Origin: Fistulifera solaris
Taxonomy: Eukaryota; Bacillariophyta; Bacillariophyceae; Naviculales; Stauroneidaceae
Assembly: GCA_030295235.1 (NCBI GenBank)
Contig: AP026132.1
Coordinates: forward strand, 1,115,501-1,179,500
Reading direction: 5' to 3'
Length of the DNA: 64,000 nucleotides
In this document: piece after piece, positions 32,920 through 43,600 of the stretch
Numbering within the stretch: the stretch's first letter is position 1
Layout: each line of letters starts with the position of its first letter
The notes under the pieces: model-generated
What the model saw: the letters and a program-made list of their open reading frames with translations, nothing else
Told to the model about the DNA's origin: nothing
Databases searched by the model: none
Program-made: the position numbers and the translations under genes

Positions 32920-33328
32920 ATGGTGAGTGATTTCGAGTTCTTCAACTCAAGCAATGCCGAATACTCCGTACTTCGCAGTCGAAGCACTTCCTTGTTTTCG
33001 TATAGGCTTGTTCGTCATTCTTTCCTCTTCGACTATCTTTGAGTCATGCACAATATTCTTCTCTCTTTCTTTTCTGAAAATAATAAACTGTCTCCTCACT
33101 CCTTCACTTTTCACAATGACACAGCCGCTTCCCCGAAAAATCGCCAACAAAAACAGCAAGTTCGACAAGAACATCAACAAACGAGGCAATGTTCCCATCG
33201 GAAAGGCAGCGGAACGAACGGAGGAATATCCCGTCAGTAAGGGGTTGATTGCGTTTGTTTTGATACTGGTAGTAGGATCCAGTCTTGTGCAAGTCTTTAA
33301 TTTGTTTGGGACGGCATCGGGGCCTTAA
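32920..33328 (+). CDS. Stress-associated ER protein (RAMP4/SERP1 family)
   Basis: A small tail-anchored protein of about 69-71 residues. The body is KIANKNSKFDKNINKRGNV (the RAMP4 signature of a basic Asn/Lys segment and RGNV), then a hydrophobic anchor GLIAFVLILVVGSSLVQVF and a short lumenal end. RAMP4 sits at the Sec61 translocon and stabilises nascent membrane proteins under stress. Two starts are possible. ATG at 33116 gives MTQPLPRK. Alternatively exon 1 is just ATG at 32920-32922 followed by a consensus donor GTGAGT and a 202-base intron ending ACACAG at 33124, giving MPLPRK. The second is supported by the perfect donor immediately after ATG. I give the wider span. Confidence 0.88.
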
Positions 33329-33523
33329 AAAGGGATAGCAGGAGAGTACTACTCTTTTGTTGATGACGACCCAGTTGTTGATGTAAGAAGCTCAACCATA
33401 TCTTAAAATAATACGCAAGCATGACTTGAGCTATGCACTTGAAAACGAAACAGCTCTTTTCTCTTTGAATTTTGTTCAAATGTTATGAAGTCAATAGGAG
33501 AGATGGCTGTGAGCTTATTTACA

Positions 33524-35372
33524 TTACTCCCCCTTTGTATCGTTCTTCCCTGGCTTCCAAAGTCCAGCGGTAGTCGAATTGACAAATTCGGTCAATCGGA
33601 ACGTAGAACTCTCTTCATCCACCGACTCCTTGTCGAGTAGGTGTGTTCGCCAGGCATCGTCCGGTAAATCCGCTATTCGTCGTACTTGACCTCCCATAAC
33701 AAATATCCAGATACAGCCCAAGACACTGAACAACAGTTGCAAGGTGAAATAAGGATCGCGACCTGCGGTACACACAGGAGGACCTTCCGACTCGGGAGAG
33801 CAAACCGGAGCCTTGGTAAGGTGTCCCACCAACCACATGACAAAGGAAGCCGGCCAAGTACCACCTAGATTCGCGGCCGTATTTAGTAATGTCATGTACG
33901 ATCCGCCAATGGCTGGATCCACACGATGCGCGAAAAAGGTCATTTGTGCGTTGAACTGGAGACTACTGACAATTGCTTGAACTGCGGTGGAGAGTACCAG
34001 AATCGACCAAAAGATGATACTTTCGTTCCGGGTCGTTGGTTTTCCTTTCTGCAATGTCGTCAGCAACAAGACATCCAACAAGGGCGCCAATGTCACTCTC
34101 AGTTTGTAGCCTGTCATGAATTGACCGCACAATGGTTGCCCGTGCCATATCTTGGAGGCGACGACCGGGACGAGTATTCCGAGTGGCAAAATTACCGTAG
34201 GCGACAGCAATGCTGTCGTAGATCGCGAAAGACCGTATTCAACTGCCTTGAGAAATTTGACATTATCCCCTAATGCCGTGGGAAGACGGTAGGTGAGTAA
34301 AATTAGAAACAACCACCGGACTGCTGGTAACTGACAAACGGCCCATAATCGATGATAGGTTTCCCTCAGACCAATTTCGGAGGCATCTAATTCCTTGTCG
34401 TCATTATCGTCATCGTTTTGTTTCGGAAGCAAAGACCACATTGTGTTCGATTCTTGTCGATCCAACTTGACCGGCACGGTCGGAGCTTCTTGTTTGAACA
34501 AGGCTACAGCTGTTGTCGTTACAATCATGAGATAACCCATGATACGAAGAAAGCCACCCAAAGACACCAATCCGACTGAAGGATTACTCGGCAATCCCAG
34601 CAAAGGCCGCCAAACTCGTTCACTACTTTCCGGATCATTCAATGCCAGAAATCCGACAAAACTCAAAAAATAACCCAAATTTTGTCCAATCGAATTACAT
34701 ACAGGTCCCCGTCCTCGATTTTTCTTGGCGAGCATCGTCAAGGCCCACCCATCGACGGCAATGTCTTGCGTGGCCATGAGAAAATACAGGGCAAAGAAGA
34801 AAGCTGTCACTCCCTTAACATTAATGGCGGAATTCAGTGAAGGCCCCAATCCGAGTTGATGCTCCACAAAAGAAGATCCCATGACCATGAGAATGCCGGC
34901 TAAACTTTGGACCGGAACGAGCCAACTTTTCCGACGACCGAATTTTCGAATGAAAACAGCATCGACAATGGGGGCCCAGAGAAGTTTGAGGGAGAACGGC
35001 CAGGAACAGAGAGCAAAGATCGCATTGGCATTGTACGATGCGGCCGCCGAATCGGTCACTGTGACAGCTGACGAAACGCCGGTTGTGGCGGCGGCGGCGG
35101 AAGCGGCGAGTGTCTTGATTTTTGTTGAATCAAAAGGGTATGGATGCCGAAAGACCCATGGGGATTCCTTGTAATGTATATAAGACAATCAGTAAAGCAT
35201 AATTGAAAAAATCATTGTGATGTTCGTTCGGGTCGGAGCTATCGAAGGATGTGAAAGATGATGCACCGCTGTCATTTCTTCCAGGAAAGAAACGTTGCAA
35301 AGGAGAACGAGGAACGGGAGGCAAAGTGTCGCGTGCTTCTAATGTCATTTTTGAATTCATTCTTCTCCTCAT
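33524..35372 (-). CDS. SLC33A1: Acetyl-CoA transporter (SLC33A1/AT-1 family), frame break near 35125
   Basis: ATG 35372 (MRRRMNSKMTLEARD); about 616 residues. Polytopic, with about 11-12 spans. Family signatures: LYTLQGIPMGLSASIPF, ALCSWPFSLKLLWAPIVDAVF, FGRRKSWLVPVQ, FLMATQDIAVDGWALTML, NLGGTWPASFVMWLV. This major-facilitator family imports acetyl-CoA into the ER or Golgi lumen, where it supports acetylation of proteins and sugars. The frame changes between IPF and KIKTLAAS at 35118-35135. Adding one T to TTTT and one A to AAAAA would read IPFLIQQKIKTLAAS, which fits the family; deleting one base also rejoins it. The Ala/Thr-rich loop after this is an insertion. It converges with RAMP4. Confidence 0.92.
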
Positions 35373-35689
35373 GGTTAGTAAAGATGCGAAGGTTGATAAA
35401 TCGAATGAATAGACGAAAAGTGATCTTCTGCTCCGCAAAAGTGATGCAACATGCAGAGGACGTTTTGTGTGAAAATAAAAAATGCTGGGAATGGACGAAA
35501 AGACGTCATCAATTTGGACGTGGTGTATGGCAGACGCACTACCAGTAAGCTTATGTTTAGCTTAGCACGGGCAGTAAATCGCCGAGAGGTGAAAAGCGTT
35601 GTATCTCTCCTCTTTTCCCTGTTTCAATGTTAATCAAAATCAAGGATTCTGTCCTTCTACACCTTTAACAATGTTGGGGACAATACTAT

Positions 35690-36030
35690 AAACACTTTGA
35701 TGGCTGGAGACCCAATAAATGATTGAGATCGAACTACGGATTATCCGGGTTCCCCTGCAGAGATAAATTTCCTACGAGAGCTACGTGACAAACGCGTAGA
35801 CTTTGGAAGCGTTGCATCATTCGTGTAATCTACGTTTCGCTGTCACATCGATGGCGTTTATTGTCAAACGATACGTAACAACAACGTTGGAAACAGTAAT
35901 GTTGACTTTCGAGCGTTCTGGACCCAATAAATTGACGGGTTGGAAATTTGCAAACTCCGGGTTCCCCTGCAGAGATAAATTTCCTACAAGAGCTACGTGA
36001 CAAAACGCGTAGACTTTGGAAGCGTTGTGG
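35690..36030 (-). repeat. Family D repeat, two tandem copies (reverse orientation)
   Basis: CCGGGTTCCCCTGCAGAG, AAATTTCCTAC.AGAGCTACGTGACAAA and CGCGTAGACTTTGGAAGCG occur twice, with CTACGTGACA at 35781 and CTACGTGAC at 35993 (212 apart). The reverse complement matches the repeats at 55583 and 57541-58050, including the CCCAATAAATTGACGGGTT block. Confidence 0.85.
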
Positions 36031-36159
36031 TTTGAGTATTTTTCAAGTATTGCTGTCAATCCGACAAGTCGATTATCGTTTAATGACACCAAACAAAAGA
36101 TACCCATGTCGGAGAAAACGAAAATTTGGCATTGCGTGCCGAAGAGATGAGCCGAGCAC

Positions 36160-36191
36160 CATGAATCTAAACGGTACCGTTTAGATTCATG
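36160..36191. repeat. Perfect 32-bp palindrome
   Basis: The half-site CATGAATCTAAACGGT is followed immediately by its exact reverse complement, centred between 36175 and 36176. It is flanked on both sides by GAGCAC (36154 and 36193). It is followed by AAGGAC...GTCCTT (36199-36221), a 6-bp stem with a 9-base loop, and another GAGCAC at 36225. It lies about 300 bases upstream of the CNOT10-like gene. Confidence 0.95.
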
Positions 36192-36496
36192 CGAGCACTA
36201 AGGACTTTTTATACGTCCTTACCGAGCACGTGTCGAGTGTCGACGAGTGCCGCATATTTTCCATTCGTTCCCTATGCGACAGCAATTTTTTTGTTGCTCC
36301 TAACGTCCAGCGCATCTCCCAAGACAACGCGAACGTTTCCGCAATCGACCATGGTGAAAAAGTGGCACACCGTTTCGCGTTTGCATTGTGACAAGAAGGG
36401 TCTTTTAACAATTTACGTCTTCTAGATGATAAGTTATTGACACTGGGGGTCGTTTTGTTGAAAGAAACAATTCACACAGACGAAATTAGAAACAAA

Positions 36497-38684
36497 ATGA
36501 CGACACGACGGATGAGACGTACGCGAGAGGTCACGACGTCAGGCGAAGAAGAAGACTCCTCGTCGTCGTCCGGTTATGATCTGTATCGCATTCAAGGAAA
36601 TACAAATGCCGCGTGGAATGCGTTTCGAAAGAATACAAAAGAGGAACAAGAAGAAGATGAAAGAAACAAGACGATTCTGGCGTACAATCTGCTCTTGTTG
36701 GGATACTTGAACGATTCACAACACAAAAGTGACACCTTACTGAAACGATTAGACGAAATGGAGAGAAGCGTTCTACAGAATGAATCTATTTCGGAAGCGA
36801 TCAAGAAGCAATATCATTACTTTGGGGTATACAATCGAGCACTGGTGCATTTTGCTAGTGGGGATACAGAACAAACCATACGCATTGCAAATGATGCTGT
36901 CAAGGCAATTATTCAAAGCAAAGTCCAGCCAGAAGACAACAATATTCCCATCCTCACACAGATTGCCTTCCTTTTGCTAGAAGCTCTTCTGGCTACTGCG
37001 ATGGGACGTCATTATGGGTTTCAACATGAGATGTACGATTGTCCTCATCCTGACAAGATTCTTGAATGGTTGGACACACTTGATATCGACGAACAAGACG
37101 CACCAATCAAATTCATGCTTACATTATACAAGGGGAGAGTGGATTTGGCTCATCTGGACGAAAGTGGAAAACACATGGACAATAAAGTACGATCCGCAAG
37201 GAAAGAACTTAAAACAGCCATGGAAGTGTATCAACACAAACTAAGACAATGTTTTGGCGCTGACACTGCGTCGGTGGTGTCTTCGGCGAACTCGGAAGGG
37301 AATTCTTCCACTCATTTCCATCTTTCCTCTTCTTCGGGTCATGATTATCAGCAACACCAGCGGCCGAGTTCCACAGTTTTGCAGAAATATGGTCAGTCGG
37401 CTCTCAACTTGAAAGCCCACTTGGAACAGCTCAAAGGGAATACGAAGAAGTCGTTGATTCTTTGCAGTGAAGCACAAGCTTCGACCAAAGAGGATGGATC
37501 TTATGACGCTATTCACGAAAACAATCATGCTGTAGTGTACGGAACCAGTGGAAAATGTCATTTAGCTCTTCATGCCATGTCCAAGGCTTTGCGAGCTACG
37601 AAAGATCCGAAAGACATCGCGGCATCATCCATGTTCCACAACGATGGGACAGTACGTCGAGACAACACACCCGAGATACTCCACAATACTGCCATTTGTG
37701 CTTTGCAGGCCAAAAATTATCTTTCGGCCTATGAGTGTATGGTGGCGTGCATCACTCGATCGTCACATTTCCGGAGTCGCCCTCGTTGCTGGTTACGAAT
37801 GGCTGAGGCGTGTATTGGAATCTTTTCTGAATTGAATGAGCAGCACCAACGAAATGACCTTTCTTTTACTTCCGTCGTTGAGCAGGGGTAAGTGTTTGCG
37901 ATCTGATGAAAACTATTTTGTGTATCGGGAAAAGCTCTCATTGTTGATAACCAGGGAGCCGACGGGGATAATCATGGAGAAATCTATGTTGCACAACACC
38001 ATGGAAGTGAAATCAGAAGAGTTGGTCGCTAGTATTGGAAGTGCTGCGGATGTTGAGCAAGTCAAACGGAATCCGTTGCTTCGTGCGCGATCTATTCTGG
38101 AGATCACCATCGTTTGGAGCCAAAGGAAATCAACTACTGACCGTGACGTATTGATAGCTGCACAGCTTTCTCTTGTATATGTGTTGTTGGCGTTCAAAGA
38201 CTACAGTGAGGCGCTTGAGTTGACAAGTAAAGTTCTCGCGGAGGAAAATCGCGAACCCGGTCCTGTCAGTCTTTACAGGAAACGCCAATTTGCCACTGCG
38301 CGGATGTACGCCGGTGAGGCGTTACTCAACTTATCCAGAGCGAAGGATTCTGTAAACTTACTAGCTGGAGACGCAAAGGATGAATCGTTTGGCCCGCTGG
38401 CTGTTGACCTTGCTGGCGTCACAGCAGACCAGGCAGCAACGAATGAGAAAGCGAAGGCACAACTTGCAAAAGTGGAGGCTATGGTGCGATCGTCGTGTAG
38501 TGCGGCCTACGCCGCCTCTGGAGATATGGAAACGGCCAAGCAACTTGCTAATTCAGCTGCTGCATTGGAAGACGCGCACGGAGTGAAACACAACCAATCG
38601 GATGCACGTAATGCGTTAATTTACGCTCTACTCCGAGAGGGGCAACAATTTGCCGCCCTTAACGTGTTGACAACTTTTCGTTAA
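36497..38684 (+). CDS. CNOT10: CCR4-NOT complex subunit 10-like TPR protein
   Basis: Exons 36497-37887 and 37955-38684 (67-base intron, phase 2), 706 residues. ATG 36497 (MTTRRMRRTREV) is the first ATG of the open frame. The protein is helical throughout. TPR-like pairs appear at YNRALVHFASGDTEQTIRIANDAVKA, ILHNTAICALQAKNYLSAYECM with SHFRSRPRCWLRMAEACIGI, and near the C-terminus AAYAASGDMETAKQLANSAAAL with RNALIYALLREGQQFAALNVL. The HNTAICALQ...RCWLRMAEACI passage is the most diagnostic CNOT10 segment. CNOT10 with CNOT11 forms a module at the N-terminus of the NOT1 scaffold in mRNA deadenylation. A low-complexity Ser/His/Gln linker interrupts the repeats. The catalytic subunit CAF1 of the same complex lies at 53253-54285. 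Confidence 0.85.
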
Positions 38685-38980
38685 AGAAAAATCTAATACC
38701 AGTATTTAAATTGTTTTGTTTGTTAACTTGTATTTCCGTTTTTTACACTTGTAACGGTTCAGAGCAAATCCGGCTCTCTTTCTGGTTATTTCATTCTTCG
38801 ACCTCGGCGACTTGCAAAGCAGACCTTTCGACATTGCGTAGCTCCTGAAGGGTAAAAGGGTATACCGGCTCAAGATTTGCCGTGTCTTCCTCTACGGGTG
38901 GTAAAATTTATTCGCGAGCTTTTGATTCGCAGCAAACGCGCATCATCGGAGGCATCGTGCTTATTGTTGCAACACGAAAC
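38685..38980. other. Convergent intergenic spacer
   Basis: About 296 bases. A 36-codon stop-free stretch on the minus strand (38791-38903, ending EVEE) reads protein-like but has no start or convincing splice site. Confidence 0.3.
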
Positions 38981-40096
38981 TCAATCGTCTTTCGCCAACG
39001 AGTAACCCAAAAACGACAAATCCTTTTCGTACGTTCTTTGAATGGTCGACAGCGTCTCGCTGTTAAGATCCTTCACATTGAGATGTGTCTCCTTATCTCG
39101 TTCTTGGGCCCCAATGGCATTGAACTTTTCTAACTTGATATCCGTCGACGAGAACGCTGCCATTAACTTTTCAAAGGATTCCCCGAAACCATCGTCCATT
39201 CGTAAAACATAATCCAACATTCTTACTTGATGCGGACCGAAAATAAAGTCATATTGCGGTGTAAAGTGTCCATTGTCATTGAGGAATCCTTCCGCCGATG
39301 GTTCCGTGTGTTGTTGATTATCCAGTTTATTCTGCAACCATTCGTTCATGTATGCGGGTTCGAGTAACCGTGTTCGATTGCATTGATCCGGTCTCCAGTC
39401 TTTGACTTTTAAGGAGCAAATGTAGTAAAATTCGGAAACCATCCGGTCGAATGGATCACGAATGACACCAAACAATTCGGCGTCTTGATACGGATTGAGA
39501 TTGAAAATGGGAAAGAATTGACTGGGAATATGCCACCAACCAATGTAGGACGGCCAATATCCTCCTGCAGGATACGAACAAGTATGACGCTGTGTCAACG
39601 ACGCAAGTGTGAGTGTTATTGGAAAAGGCTGACAATAAGGGTGACAATCGACAACTTACAATCGGTTTGTGTTTAAAAAGACAGCTTCCCCATGCGACTT
39701 TTTGTCCAGCAGCTTGTTCGATTGCTAGTATGGTGAAGAGAAGAAGCTCAAAATATGTGAGAATAACGAGTGTAGAGCATGTTTGATCAAGCCTACGAAA
39801 CAGCAGATGCAATAGAATGAGCCTCATTATAGTTTCAACTCACCCGTCCCAGCCGTTTTCGGTATATGAAAGAACTTTAATGTCCGTTTCAGACTCTTGA
39901 AAGAGTTGACATATTCAAGAGCCGACGCTAGCTCCGTTTTCGTGACAGAGGCTCGTATCTGAGGCGCGGTTGTCGACTGAAAGGACTGAATCGACCAGAC
40001 CCACACGACAACGGCACCCAACACCACCAAGTAATAAACGTAACGAACTGGGAAGCGACGATTTCTTCGGTTTGCGGAAGAAGTAATGACTACCAT
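38981..40096 (-). CDS. Golgi-type carbohydrate sulfotransferase 2
   Basis: Exons on the minus strand: 39844-40096, 39660-39724 and 38981-39589, 308 residues, all GT..AG. Type II topology: basic tail RRNRRFPVR, span YVYYLVVLGAVVVWVW, then the lumenal domain. The PAPS 5'-phosphosulfate loop FFHIPKTAGTAIEQAAG is split by the first intron. The 3'-phosphate motif is FGVIRDPFDRMVSEFYY. These are the standard signatures of the HS2ST/CHST-type sulfotransferase superfamily. Compared with the enzyme at 12286, the loop is canonical (Lys-Thr) and the protein is shorter. It ends naturally with SFLGYSLAKDD. Function: transfer of sulfate from PAPS to a glycan in the Golgi; acceptor unknown. Confidence 0.9.
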
Positions 40097-40236
40097 TGTG
40101 ATGAGGACTTTCCGCAGTATCTAATTTGTAGAGGAACGGATGCAATGCGGAAAGAACGACGACGCGAGGTGGCCATGGTCGACCAACAATAATGCGGAGG
40201 AGATCGAAAATCGACTCCGACATTATAAATGTTATT

Positions 40237-40503
40237 GACTATGAAACAACAAGTAGTAGCTTTGTCGTTCCAGGTTTGAAACTTGTTTTGACCAAAGAGT
40301 AGTAACCAGTACTTGCGCCGTAAACTTACACAATGACCTATAGTAGAATCCAACGGAAACAAATCATTATTATTTTGTCACTATAGAACCACAAGTAGTT
40401 ACTTTGTCGCTCCATGTTTGAAACTAGTTTTGACTCATGAGTTACAACCCATATTTGCGCCTTAAACCAACATAAATAGCTATAGTAATTTCCCAACGGA
40501 AAA
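40237..40503. repeat. Family F: two tandem copies of a 142-bp unit
   Basis: The blocks ACAAGTAGT, CTTTGTCG, GTTTGAAACTnGTTTTGAC, TTGCGCC and CTATAGTA...CCAACGG recur at an offset of 142-143 bases (for example CTTTGTCG at 40261 and 40403). They fill the divergent promoter between sulfotransferase 2 and Vps8. Each copy contains an imperfect palindrome around TTGAAACTAGTTTTGA. Confidence 0.8.
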
Positions 40504-40659
40504 CTGTACGTAACCTTATCTCTCGTCGTGTTCGACTTTGTTCGACGCCGCTTTTATTACGGAGTATTTTTTTCACCTCGCATTCACATGCACGCTTGTT
40601 GCATTCATTCCGCTTTTACAATCCACAATCATCCTTCGAATCACTTTACATCAATAGAA

Positions 40660-43600
40660 ATGGATCTTCATTCTATACTGAATGCTTCAGACTCATCCGA
40701 TGACGATTCTCCGGATGATACCGATCACAATGGAGTCGTAGATTTAGAACAAATTCTTTGTGAAAGCGACGACGAAGGCTCCGACGAGGACTCGTACGAT
40801 TTAGGGCGTTCGCGCATTACGGCCGATCAGATTTTAGATACGGATGCTGTCGAGTTGAATCGACTGAAAGGAGAGTCATCGGCCACGCATTCCACGAGCG
40901 ATTGGGCTATTTTGCAATCCATTCTCATGAGTGACGATGAAGAAGGAGACAATGATGATGCCGAAGAAGAGGAAGAAGAAGAAGAATGGCTCAAATCATC
41001 CACAACAATAAAAAACAACAACTTACCTTTTACCAAGTATGAAAGCCCCGTGGTGAAGAAGTCTCTTCTGGAGGATGATTCCGAAAGTGATAATCTGCCT
41101 GCCAACCTTCCGAATACTTTGTTGCCCCCACTTGCCGTAGCCACAATACAAGACGATGGAAAGAAAACTGATCGATCGCCGCTTCGACAAAACGTGACAT
41201 CTTCGTCGTCGCTATTTTCAGGAGACAATGCGATCAATCCAACAACGAAACGAGAAAAGGCCCAACAACGTTCTGAGGATAGCAAATCAGAAGAGATATC
41301 CATCAAAGCACAAGCCTATTCTACTTCCTACGAACAAAAGTTACTAAAATCAGGTCAACGGGAAATGGTATCACCACTCCGTGTCAAACGGCGACTCAAA
41401 CAGAAAATTGAACTCACTCCGCGCGGCAAAGAACCAAAGAAAGCGACGCGGATCGCGGCACTCTCGGTCACGCGGTTTGGTTCCTCCGGTTTGGTCGAGA
41501 ACAAAACCTTGACGGGAGTGAGTACATCATTGGAAAAACATTCCAAGGAGGGTGCGAAAGTGCTGTGTGGGCTACCGACGTGTCTCGCATTCAATAGTAA
41601 ATTCATTGCGGTCGGAACACAACGTGGTATCGTTCTGGTGTATGATTTGTTTGAAGTGCTGCGCCAGCGTTTGGGGGCTACCTACGATGACAACGCGGGC
41701 GCGATGAGAGCGGGTCCGGTGACATCGATTGATCTGAGTTTTCAAGGAGAGACGGTCCTTTCGGGGCATGCCAGCGGAATTGTGGTCGTATGGGATATTA
41801 TACGAGGGATCGTGCTGCGCGCCGTCCACGATACGCACATATCCCCCATATCCTCGGCACGGTTTATGAGTGATTGGAAGGTAGTGACCGTGGATGTCGG
41901 AGGGATCGTCAATAAAATCTCGTTTACTAAAAATATGATATGGAGCAACTACTCCGTGGACACGGAGTGTTTATTGGATGGTACAGCGGGACAAATTCTT
42001 GCCATGAACGTCTTACCTCCCTATGCTACTATCAAAACCCAACAAGTACGACCCGATCCCCTCACCGATATCTTGAAGAAACTGACACTCATAGCTTTGA
42101 GTTCGGAGCGCAGCTCCTTCGCTGTGGCGGTCGAGCCACAAATAAATGTTTTGCACCGATGGGCGAGACCTCCCGCTGATAAAACGGATGATGTGTCTAT
42201 CAACACTGGCAATAATCCAGTTCCATCAGAATTTCTACCTTGTTTGTCTTGGGGTTGGGGACTGATAGCAGGTGGTGGAAACACGGTCATGCCGATCCTC
42301 GCCAGAGCTTGGGGATGCTGCTTGCAGCTGTTATGTGCTAGTTTTCCGTCCATTGATGACGGGTCACTGGTCGAATCAAATTCGATTCATTGGCCTGCGT
42401 TCGGGGTGCACAGAGAAGTTGATACGGGAAAACCTGTGGTTGCCGTCGAGTGGCTCAACGACCGTTCGTTGATGTATTTGACACTGACCAACGAATTCAC
42501 GTTGGTCGATACAGTCATGATGACGCTACTGGAAAAGCTTGATTTTTCCGGTTTGAAGCTAGTATACGCTGAGTTCGCCCTCAGTCGATCTTCGAGAACT
42601 CCTGGAACCGACGACGAAAACGGACAAGTGTCCGCAACCACATTTCAAAACAGCATTCGATACAGCGATGACCGCCTGCTCGTTCTTTGCAAAAATGAAC
42701 TGAAATGTATATCTGTGGTTGGTGCCCGTAAACGAATATCTTCGTTGGAACACGATGGCGAATGGCTTGAAGCTCTGGCATTGGCTCTGGATTATTACGA
42801 TAGCGCAGTCGTGAGTCTTGAGGATCGTAGACGAGATCCTAGTAGAAAACGAGATTTGTCTCGCCATCCTGATCTTTTTAGAGCAAGAGGTGAGGACGAT
42901 GAAGAGGAGTGGCTATCAAAGCTTCTTGTTCGCTATCTGAACTTGGCAGTGGAGAATGCACCGGACGTCGCTCACATCTCTACTTGCGGTCGGGTAAACA
43001 ACAACGGCGGGAATGATTTGTCACGGAGTCATTACCAAATGCTAGCTGGAGTTTGTGTTGAATTCTGTTCTGTCACGAGAAAACCAGAACTGTTATTTGG
43101 TCCGGTTTTTCAGAGATTTCAGTCAGCAGGGTTTTCAGCTATCTTCTTCGATGTGCTAGAACCGTACGTCCTGAATGATAAAATTCCCTACATCAGTGCC
43201 GAAGCAATGTCTTACTTTGTCGAGCATTGTAAGATGACGAAAGGCATATCAACCGTGGAACGCTGTTTGCTTCATATGGATTGCTCGATCATGGACTTTG
43301 ATACCATTCTATCCCTTCTTCGACGCAATGCAATGTACACTGCGCTGTTTTGTATCTACAACAACGGCCTCGACGATTTCGTTTCGCCGCTAGAAATTGT
43401 TCTTGATAAAGTTTTTGATGAAGCGGACGCTGGTAGCGCGTTGTTAAAACGAAGGGAAGACGGTGTGCCTCAAACAGATTTTGAAAAACTCGGTTACAAA
43501 GCGCTTCTATATCTCAAATGCTGCTTCATGGGCAAAACGTTTCCCCGAGAGGATGAATTACTAACTGATGAAAAGTGCAGAAAGGTTCGTCAAGATCTTT

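Noticed and set aside
38791-38903. 36-codon stop-free minus-strand stretch ending EVEE that might be an extra sulfotransferase exon
   Set aside because: The sulfotransferase already ends naturally at 38981 and only weak GT donors exist; length is within chance.
40528-40659. Upstream extension of the Vps8 frame
   Set aside because: The acidic conserved start at 40660 is better; the extension reads like translated leader.
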